A stretch of 5,335 nucleotides of DNA from Mycobacterium sp. GTDB lineage: Bacteria > Actinomycetota > Actinomycetes > Mycobacteriales > Mycobacteriaceae. A program made the translations under genes and the position numbers. Positions 1 through 5,335 of the stretch are shown here, piece by piece. The notes below the pieces were generated by a model. The model had not been told where the DNA came from and did not search any database. It worked only from the letters and a program-made list of their open reading frames with translations. The stretch spans positions 1-5,335 of the forward strand of contig JAHFVB010000380.1 of the NCBI GenBank assembly GCA_023264755.1, written 5' to 3'. Position 1 is the first letter of the stretch. Every line of letters starts with the position of its first letter.

Positions 1-3000
1 TACCGCGAACTGTGGGAGCGCGTGCGCGCGACCGCTGCCGGACTCAGCGGCCAGCCCGTCCAACCCGGCGACCGCGTCGCCATCCTCGGCTTCACCAGCG
101 TCGACTACACCGTCGTCGACACGGCGCTGACCCAACTCGGCGCCGTCTCGGTACCACTGCAGACCAGCGCCTCACCGGCGCAGTTGAGCCCGATCATCGC
201 CGAGACGGAACCCAGCCTGATCGCATCCAGCATCGACCAGCTCGCCGACGCGGTCGAGCTCGTGACGTCGGGCCCGGCCCCCGCGCGCCTCGTCGTCTTC
301 GACTACCGCCCGGAGGTCGACGAGCAGCGCGAGGCATTCGAGCGCGCCGTGACTGCGCTGGCCGGAAGCTCGGTCACCGTGGAGCTGCTGGCCGACGTCC
401 TGGCCCGGGGCGCCGGACTGGACGCCCCTGCGCTCGCCGGCGACGGTGACGACACCCTGGCGTTGTTGGTCTACACCTCCGGAAGCACCGGCGCACCCAA
501 GGGTGCCATGTACCCGGAGCACAAGGTCGCCACCATGTGGCGGTCCGCGGTGAACACCCACTGGGACGACAAGCAGGGGGTGGTCCCGGCCCTCACGCTC
601 AGCTTCCTGCCGATGAGCCACGTGATGGGGCGCGGGGTGCTCTACGGCACGTTGGCCAGCGGCGGCACCGCCTACTTCGCCGCCCGCAGCGACCTGTCCA
701 CCTTCCTCGAAGACCTGGCCCTGGTCCGGCCCACGCAGATGAACTTCGTGCCGCGCATCTGGGACATGCTCTACCAGGAATACCTCAGCCAGACCGACCG
801 CGGCGCCGCCGGCGCCGAGCTGCGCCAACGCCTGCTCGGCGACCGCTTCGTCAGCGCCATGACCGGCTCGGCACCCATCTCACCCGAACTCAAGGCCTGG
901 GTCGAGGAGTTCCTCGACATGCACCTGACCGAGGGCTACGGCTCCACCGAGGCGGGTGCGGTCTTCGTCGACGGGGTGATCCGCCGCCCACCCGTGCTCG
1001 ACTACAAGCTGGTCGACGTGCCCGAGTTGGGTTACTTCGGCAGTGACGTGCCGCATCCACGCGGCGAACTGCTGATCAAGTCCGAGCAACTCTTCCCCGG
1101 CTACTACAAGCGGCCCGAGGTCACCGCCGAAGTGTTCGACGCCGACGGCTACTACCGCACCGGTGACATCGTCGCCGAGCTCGGCCCGGACCAGGTGCGC
1201 TACGTGGACCGCCGCAACAACGTGCTGAAGCTGGCCCAGGGCGAGTTCGTCACCGTCTCCAAGCTCGAGGCGGTCTTCACCGACAGCCCGCTGGTACGCC
1301 AGATATACCTCTACGGCAACAGCGCCCGGCCATATCTGCTGGCCGTCGTGGTGCCCACCGACGAGGCGCTATCACGTTACGACGCAACCGAACTCAAGTC
1401 GGCCATCAGTGCCTCGCTCAAGGAGGCCGCCCGCGCGGCCGCCCTGCAGTCCTACGAGCTCCCCCGCGACTTCCTCGTCGAGCCGACCCCCTTTACGGTC
1501 GAGAACGGACTGCTCACCGGCATCCGCAAGCTGGCCTGGCCGCGGTTGAAGGAACGCTACGGACCCGAACTCGAGCAGCTGTATGTCGACCTGGCCGACG
1601 GCCAGGCGGGTGAGCTGCGCGCACTGCGTCAGAGTGGGGCGCAACGGCCGGTGCTGGAGACCGTCGGCCGGGCCGCGAGCGCGCTACTGGGGGCAGCGGC
1701 CTCCGAGGTGACACCCGATGCCCAGTTCACGGACCTCGGTGGCGATTCGTTGTCGGCGTTGACATTTGCCAACCTGCTACACGACATCTTCGGTGTCGAC
1801 GTGCCCGTCGGCGTGATCGTCAGCCCGGCCAGCGACCTGGCCGCCATCGCCGCGTACGTCGAGGCCGAGCGGGCGGGTGGCCGCAAGCGGCCGACCTACG
1901 ACGCGGTGCACGGGCGGGACGCCACCGAGGTCCATGCCAGCGACCTGACGTTGAACCAGTTCATCGATGCCCAAACACTGGCGGCTGCAACGGATTTGAC
2001 GCGTCCGGCCGCCGAGGTCCGCACGGTGCTGCTCACCGGAGCCACCGGCTTCCTCGGCCGCTACCTGGCCCTGGAGTGGCTGGAGCGGATGGACCTGGTC
2101 GACGGCAAGGTGATCGCCCTGGTCCGCGCCAAGGACGACGCCGCCGCCCGCGCCCGCCTCGACGCAACCTTCGACAGCGGCGACCCAAAGCTGCTGGCCC
2201 ACTACCGAACTCTCGCCGCCGAGCACCTCGCGGTGCTCGCCGGCGACAAGGGTGAGGCGAACCTGGGTCTGGACGACGCCACCTGGCAGCGGCTGGCCGA
2301 CACCGTCGACGTGATCGTCGACCCGGCCGCCCTGGTCAACCACGTGCTGCCCTACAGCCAGCTGTTCGCACCCAACGTGCTCGGCACCGCGGAGCTGCTC
2401 CGCATCGCGTTGACCACCAAGCTCAAGCCGTTCGTGTACGTCTCCACGGTGGCCGTCGGCGCGGGCATCGACCCGGCCGCCAACACCGAGGACGCCGACG
2501 TCCGCGTGGTCAGCGCGACCCGCAAGGTCGACGACAGCTATGCCAACGGTTATGGCAACAGCAAGTGGGGCGGCGAGGTGCTGCTGCGCGAGGCCAACGA
2601 GCAGTTCGGCTTGCCCGTCGCAGTGTTCCGTTGCGACATGATCCTGGCCGACACCAGCTACGCCGGACAGCTGAACCTGCCCGACATGTTCACCCGCATG
2701 ATGCTGAGCCTGGTCGCGACGGGCGTGGCGCCGAAGTCGTTCTACGAACTGGGCTCCGACGGCAACCCACAGCGGGCGCACTATGACGGCCTACCCGTCG
2801 AGTTCATCGCCGACGCCATCTCGACACTTGGCGTGAGGGTCGGCCCCGCGGGCTTCGAGACCTACCACGTGATGAACCCCTACGACGACGGCATCGGCAT
2901 GGACACCTTCGTCGACTGGCTCGTCGAGGCGGGCTACCCGATCCGGCGCATCGACTCGTACGACGAATGGCTGCAACGGTTCTCGACGGCGCTGCGGGCG

Positions 3001-3213
3001 CTGCCCGAGCGGCAACGTCAGGCGTCACTGCTGCCGCTGCTGCACAACTACCAGACCCCGGAGCATCCGCTCAACGGGTCGGTGGCCCCGACGGATGCGT
3101 TCCGTGCGGCGGTGCAGGACGCGAAGATCGGTCCGGACAAGGACATTCCGCACATCGACGCGCCGGTGATCGTCAAGTACGCCACCGATCTGGAGCTGCT
3201 CGGCCTGCTGTGA
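1..3213 (+). CDS. car: Carboxylic acid reductase (ATP/NADPH-dependent, FadD9-like), 5' end outside the window
   Basis: Reduces carboxylic acids (fatty or aromatic) to aldehydes in the cytoplasm: ATP forms an acyl-adenylate, the acyl group moves to a phosphopantetheine thiol, and NADPH releases the aldehyde. The frame is open to the left edge, giving 1070 residues; family members run to about 1170, so roughly 90 N-terminal residues are missing and the GTG at 22 is not the true start. Window residues: adenylation domain about 1-520, with P-loop [11 protein letters not shown] (158-168), MSHVMGR (His207), GYGSTEAG (312-319), YRTGD (385-389), hinge Asp403 in DRRNNVLK, and catalytic Lys510 in LTGIRKL. 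Carrier domain about 540-620, with LGGDS and pantetheine Ser583. Reductase domain about 670-1070, with Rossmann GATGFLG (680-686), Thr816, and Tyr851/Lys855 in YGNSK. All key residues are present, so it should be active. The C-terminal KDIPH...LLGLL is family-typical. A helical stretch near residues 260-275 is about 12 residues shorter than in the M. marinum and Nocardia enzymes as I recall them. The activating phosphopantetheinyl transferase is not nearby. Confidence 0.97.
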   Translation, partial: YRELWERVRATAAGLSGQPVQPGDRVAILGFTSVDYTVVDTALTQLGAVSVPLQTSASPAQLSPIIAETEPSLIASSIDQLADAVELVTSGPAPARLVVFDYRPEVDEQREAFERAVTALAGSSVTVELLADVLARGAGLDAPALAGDGDDTLALLVYTSGSTGAPKGAMYPEHKVATMWRSAVNTHWDDKQGVVPALTLSFLPMSHVMGRGVLYGTLASGGTAYFAARSDLSTFLEDLALVRPTQMNFVPRIWDMLYQEYLSQTDRGAAGAELRQRLLGDRFVSAMTGSAPISPELKAWVEEFLDMHLTEGYGSTEAGAVFVDGVIRRPPVLDYKLVDVPELGYFGSDVPHPRGELLIKSEQLFPGYYKRPEVTAEVFDADGYYRTGDIVAELGPDQVRYVDRRNNVLKLAQGEFVTVSKLEAVFTDSPLVRQIYLYGNSARPYLLAVVVPTDEALSRYDATELKSAISASLKEAARAAALQSYELPRDFLVEPTPFTVENGLLTGIRKLAWPRLKERYGPELEQLYVDLADGQAGELRALRQSGAQRPVLETVGRAASALLGAAASEVTPDAQFTDLGGDSLSALTFANLLHDIFGVDVPVGVIVSPASDLAAIAAYVEAERAGGRKRPTYDAVHGRDATEVHASDLTLNQFIDAQTLAAATDLTRPAAEVRTVLLTGATGFLGRYLALEWLERMDLVDGKVIALVRAKDDAAARARLDATFDSGDPKLLAHYRTLAAEHLAVLAGDKGEANLGLDDATWQRLADTVDVIVDPAALVNHVLPYSQLFAPNVLGTAELLRIALTTKLKPFVYVSTVAVGAGIDPAANTEDADVRVVSATRKVDDSYANGYGNSKWGGEVLLREANEQFGLPVAVFRCDMILADTSYAGQLNLPDMFTRMMLSLVATGVAPKSFYELGSDGNPQRAHYDGLPVEFIADAISTLGVRVGPAGFETYHVMNPYDDGIGMDTFVDWLVEAGYPIRRIDSYDEWLQRFSTALRALPERQRQASLLPLLHNYQTPEHPLNGSVAPTDAFRAAVQDAKIGPDKDIPHIDAPVIVKYATDLELLGLL
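472..504 (+). other. CAR adenylation P-loop (A3 core motif)
   Basis: Encodes [11 protein letters not shown], the Ser/Thr/Gly-rich phosphate-binding loop shared by ANL-superfamily adenylating enzymes (acyl-CoA synthetases, NRPS adenylation domains). It contacts the ATP phosphates during acyl-adenylate formation. The motif is intact, including its closing Lys-Gly. Confidence 0.93.
1735..1749 (+). other. Phosphopantetheine attachment site of the CAR carrier domain
   Basis: Encodes LGGDS; the Ser codon at 1747-1749 is the expected site for covalent 4'-phosphopantetheine. The surrounding [12 protein letters not shown] is the standard carrier-protein consensus. The swinging arm carries the acyl thioester from the adenylation to the reductase domain. 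Modification needs a transferase encoded elsewhere. Confidence 0.93.
2038..2565 (+). other. NADPH-binding and catalytic core of the CAR reductase domain
   Basis: The dinucleotide-binding GATGFLG motif (2038-2058) opens an extended short-chain dehydrogenase/reductase fold, as in thioester reductase domains. Downstream are the catalytic Ser/Thr pair in YVSTV (Thr codon 2446-2448) and the YxxxK pair (Tyr codon 2551-2553, Lys codon 2563-2565). A family-conserved Asp follows in the CDMILAD segment (codon 2635-2637), close to where nicotinamide and the pantetheine thioester meet in known CAR structures. All core residues are retained. Confidence 0.88.
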
Positions 3214-3217
3214 GTTA
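3211..3217. other. Convergent stop-codon junction with a 1-base gap
   Basis: The car stop TGA (3211-3213, + strand) and the mceA stop TAA (minus strand, read from 3217 to 3215) face each other with only base 3214 between them. I see no GC-rich hairpin followed by a T-run on either strand around 3190-3260. Transcripts from either side must therefore end inside, or run through, the opposing coding sequence unless termination is Rho-dependent. Confidence 0.9.
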
Positions 3218-4447
3218 CGGGTTGATGGTGTATTCGCCGACCTGACGGCCCCAGACGTACTCGGTGACCAGGGGCTGACCCAGTTCCAGGTGGTTGTAGG
3301 GGGCGATGCTGGCGCCGGTGTCCACGACCAGGTAGGGCATCGGCCACAGGTCGCGGCTGAGCGGTTGCCAGCAGCCGGGCCTACCCTCCGGGCCGCCGTG
3401 GGCGTTCACCCGCGGCAGGTTGTCGGGGTACACGTAGGGGTTGCCCGCGCCGAGTATCTCGTTGTGCAGGACCATGGAATAGCCGTTCTCCCCGCCGCCG
3501 AACTTGGAGAACGCCGGTTCGGCGTCGTGGTAGTTGCGAATGGTGCAGAACAGTTCCGGGCTGTACTCGTCGAGCAGGGCGCTGGTGGGGACCAGGTCGG
3601 CGGCGCCGCGCACCAGGTACGGGCTGGCCTTCTCGAAGACCTCGCCGCCGGTGTTGCCGAAGCCGACCGAGGCCATCAGGGCCGCGTCGATGTTGGACTG
3701 CTCGTCGTTCAGCGTCTTGGCGGTGGTGGCGAGGTTCTGCAGCCCGTCGAACAGGTCCGGTGCGGCGTCGGCATAGACGTCGGCCAGGTCGGCCAGCCGC
3801 TGGTTGTCCTCGCGGATCCGCGGCATCAACGGGTTGACGTCGTCGAGGATCTCGTTGCCGTTCTCGATCGACTGCCCGAAGCGGGTTCCGAGGCCGGACA
3901 GCGCCTGGGCAGTGGCCGTCAGCGTCTGGTTCAGCTTGATGGGATCGACCTGCTTGGCCACCGAGACAACGGTTTCGAACAGGGTGTTGAACTCGGTGGT
4001 CACATCCGAGGCCACGATCTGGTCCTTGGGCGTAATGCGTTGTGGCTCAGGGTTGGGCGGCGACGAGAAGGCGATGTACTTGTTGCCGAACACCGTGGTC
4101 GCCTTGATCTCGGCTTGCACGTTGGCCGGAATCAAGCGAACGAACTGGCGGTTGACGTCGAGGGAGACCTTGGCCTGGGGCTTGCCGTCGCGCTCGATGG
4201 CCTGGATGTCGACGACCCGGCCGATCTCGACGCCGTTGTAGGTGACCTTGCTGCCCTTGTCCATCGACAAGCCCGACCGCGATGCGATCAGCGTCAGACG
4301 TTCGGGGTTGGCGAAGCCGCCGCGGAACTGGGTCCATACCAAACCGACCACGATGGCCGCGATGACCAGCAGGACGATGCCCGCGATCTTGTACGGCGGG
4401 GTCTTGGGCTTGTTGATCGGTGACTGGAGCTGGCCGGGAGCGGTCAT
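3215..4447 (-). CDS. mceA: MCE family protein, MceA type (lipid-transport substrate-binding subunit)
   Basis: A 410-residue subunit of a mycobacterial Mce lipid importer, expected to be anchored in the cytoplasmic membrane and to form part of a tunnel across the periplasm towards the outer envelope. A short cytoplasmic N-terminus (MTAPGQLQSP) is followed by one hydrophobic helix at about 20-38 with no lipobox. The MlaD/MCE domain spans about 48-127, with GSKVTYNGVEIGRV (65-78) and IKATTVFGNKYI (114-125). A long helical region and the mycobacterial Mce C-terminal domain follow (about 150-345). The conserved tail includes ELFCTIRNY (299-306), GCWQPL and DLWP; Cys301 and Cys359 could pair. The ending EYVWGRQVGEYTINP matches the normal MceA C-terminus, so the gene is complete. 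It lacks the hydrophobic insert of about 40 residues I recall before NPYxYP in M. tuberculosis Mce1A. The ATG lies 3 bases after the yrbEB stop with only a weak Shine-Dalgarno match (GACGGTG, 4454-4460), suggesting translational coupling. No mceB follows. Which Mce system (1-4 or other) it belongs to is uncertain. Confidence 0.95.
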   Translation of the reverse strand: MTAPGQLQSPINKPKTPPYKIAGIVLLVIAAIVVGLVWTQFRGGFANPERLTLIASRSGLSMDKGSKVTYNGVEIGRVVDIQAIERDGKPQAKVSLDVNRQFVRLIPANVQAEIKATTVFGNKYIAFSSPPNPEPQRITPKDQIVASDVTTEFNTLFETVVSVAKQVDPIKLNQTLTATAQALSGLGTRFGQSIENGNEILDDVNPLMPRIREDNQRLADLADVYADAAPDLFDGLQNLATTAKTLNDEQSNIDAALMASVGFGNTGGEVFEKASPYLVRGAADLVPTSALLDEYSPELFCTIRNYHDAEPAFSKFGGGENGYSMVLHNEILGAGNPYVYPDNLPRVNAHGGPEGRPGCWQPLSRDLWPMPYLVVDTGASIAPYNHLELGQPLVTEYVWGRQVGEYTINP

Positions 4448-4450
4448 CGG

Positions 4451-5320
4451 CTACACCGTCAAGTTGAAGTTGGCGTTGGTGCCGTAGAGCGCCAACGAAG
4501 CGAACAGGACGACCAACACGATCGCGATCAGCGAGGCGCGCATGGAGCGGCCGACGGCCTCCCCGACCCCGACCGGACCTCCGCTGGCGAAGAAGCCGTA
4601 GTAGCAGTGGTTGAGCATGACGATCACCGAGATGATGATCGCCTGTACGAACGACCACATCACGTCGTCGGGACGCAGGAACGTCCGGAAGTAGTGCTCG
4701 TAGGTGCCGGTGGACTGACCGTAGAACAGGGTCGTGGTGATCTGGGCCGACAGGAAGCTCATGATGATCGCCATCGCGTACAGCGGGATGATCACCACGA
4801 AGCCGGCCAGGATGCGTGTCGACACCAGGTAGCTGATCGACTTGATGCCCATGACTTCCAGCGCGTCGATCTCCTCGCTGATACGCATGGCCCCCAACTC
4901 CGCGGTGGCGCCTGCGCCGACCGTGGCCGCCAAGGCCTGACCGGCCACCACCGGCGCGGCGATGCGCACGTTGACCAACGCGGCGAAGAATCCGGTGAAG
5001 GCCTCCACCCCGATGTTGCCCAGCGAGGCGAAGCCCTGGATGGCGATCAGCGAGCCACCCGAGAGCGTGACGAACCCGACGATGGCCACGGTGCCACCGA
5101 TCACCGCCATCGCCCCGGTGCCCATGCCGATCTCGGCGATCAGGCGCAGCATCTCGCGGCGGTAGAACCGCACCGCGTGGCCGATGGAACCGACCGCATT
5201 GACCACGAACCAGGCCACGTGTCCGACGCTGTCGAGGAACCGGGCCGGGCTGGAGGCCAACCGCTCCCCACGCGCGACCGCCCGGGGGAAACGGGACCGG
5301 ACTACCGAGGTCGTCGACAT
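4451..5320 (-). CDS. yrbEB: MlaE/YrbE-family ABC transporter permease, YrbEB type
   Basis: A 289-residue integral membrane permease that should pair with YrbEA and an MceG-type ATPase to drive Mce-dependent lipid (fatty acid or sterol) uptake. After an N-terminal region with an amphipathic/hydrophobic stretch (about 33-50), the MlaE permease domain fills 55-285. It contains EIGMGTGAMAVIGGT (63-77), GNIGVEAF (101-108), and the conserved cytoplasmic coupling segment EEIDALEVMGI (149-159). Hydrophobic helices lie at about 67-88, 109-140, 164-192, 220-245 and 261-281, and a conserved GGPVGVGEAVG loop at 247-257. The length and the start MSTTSVVRSRFPRAV closely resemble M. tuberculosis YrbE1B as I remember it, and both termini look intact. 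The frame stays open upstream to the window edge, but this ATG fits the family start and has a GGGG purine run (5328-5331) about 8 bases upstream. It lies one base after a probable yrbEA stop and 3 bases before mceA, so operon membership is clear. Confidence 0.96.
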   Translation of the reverse strand: MSTTSVVRSRFPRAVARGERLASSPARFLDSVGHVAWFVVNAVGSIGHAVRFYRREMLRLIAEIGMGTGAMAVIGGTVAIVGFVTLSGGSLIAIQGFASLGNIGVEAFTGFFAALVNVRIAAPVVAGQALAATVGAGATAELGAMRISEEIDALEVMGIKSISYLVSTRILAGFVVIIPLYAMAIIMSFLSAQITTTLFYGQSTGTYEHYFRTFLRPDDVMWSFVQAIIISVIVMLNHCYYGFFASGGPVGVGEAVGRSMRASLIAIVLVVLFASLALYGTNANFNLTV

Positions 5321-5321
5321 G

Positions 5322-5335
5322 TCAGCGCCCCGTTC
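5322..5335 (-). CDS. Probable 3' end of the upstream permease gene yrbEA (partial)
   Basis: On the minus strand the frame ACG GGG CGC TGA ends at 5322, one base before the yrbEB ATG. Mce operons almost always place yrbEA directly upstream of yrbEB with tiny gaps or overlaps, so this is the expected place for its stop. Only three codons and a stop are visible (Thr-Gly-Arg-stop), so the identity is inferred from gene order, not from the residues. Confidence 0.4.

Noticed and set aside
22..24. GTG as a possible start for car
   Set aside because: The frame is open to position 1 and encodes YRELWERV, matching internal CAR sequence (YGELWDR in M. marinum CAR, from memory). The true start lies left of the window.
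172..828. Minus-strand open frame of 218 codons opposite the CAR adenylation domain
   Set aside because: Antisense to strongly conserved CAR motifs, biased composition, no recognisable domain or plausible start context.
1777..2781. Long minus-strand open frame of 334 codons opposite car
   Set aside because: It lies wholly antisense to the reductase domain of car. Its product is low-complexity, rich in Val, Gly, Ala, Gln and His, with no recognisable domain. It is a typical by-product of high-GC codon use on the opposite strand.
3190..3260. Mobile-element remnant, inverted repeat or terminator at the car/mceA junction
   Set aside because: I looked for inverted repeats, target duplications, a hairpin with a T-run, or transposase fragments to explain the abrupt junction and saw none. 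The genes meet directly.
3290..4423. Long plus-strand open frame of 377 codons opposite mceA
   Set aside because: It mirrors mceA, has Val/Gly/Asp/Leu-rich shadow composition and no family motifs, and the minus-strand frame is a clear full-length MCE protein.
4047..4658. Minus-strand open frame of 203 codons spanning the mceA/yrbEB boundary
   Set aside because: It overlaps both real genes in another frame, is Arg/Gly/Gln-rich shadow sequence, and has no domain.

Overview
The window looks like chromosomal DNA of a mycobacterium or a close relative (Mycobacterium/Mycolicibacterium type, order Mycobacteriales). It is strongly GC-rich with G/C-ending codons. It carries two gene families typical of this group: a carboxylic acid reductase and an mce (mammalian cell entry) lipid-transport locus. 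Family assignments rest on motifs and on remembered family sequences; no database search was run.

Layout. Positions 1-3213 (+) hold a carboxylic acid reductase (CAR, FadD9-like) that lacks only its N-terminus, because its start lies left of the window. All three catalytic modules are visible: the adenylation domain, the phosphopantetheine carrier domain and the NADPH-dependent thioester reductase domain. After one base, the minus strand begins with the 3' end of a complete mceA-type gene (4447 to 3215). It is preceded by a complete yrbEB-type permease gene (5320 to 4451). The last 14 bases probably hold the 3' end of the partner permease gene yrbEA, which would continue right of the window. 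The minus-strand genes are packed as an operon with gaps of 1 and 3 bases.

How the genes work together. YrbEA and YrbEB are expected to form the membrane permease of an ABC-type lipid importer. MceA is a substrate-binding/tunnel subunit anchored outside the membrane, and the ATPase (MceG type) is normally encoded elsewhere. CAR activates carboxylic acids with ATP, loads them on its own pantetheine arm and reduces them to aldehydes with NADPH. It needs a phosphopantetheinyl transferase that is not in this window. A link between imported lipid acids and their reduction is possible, but CAR is on the opposite strand and not in the operon.

The most notable point is the junction. A canonical mce operon continues from mceA into mceB-F, but here mceA is followed immediately by the convergent car gene. 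The locus is therefore a short yrbEA-yrbEB-mceA version, or its mceB-F genes lie elsewhere. The window is almost wholly coding, with no gap of more than a few bases. I saw no RNA gene, CRISPR array, insertion sequence or clear terminator.
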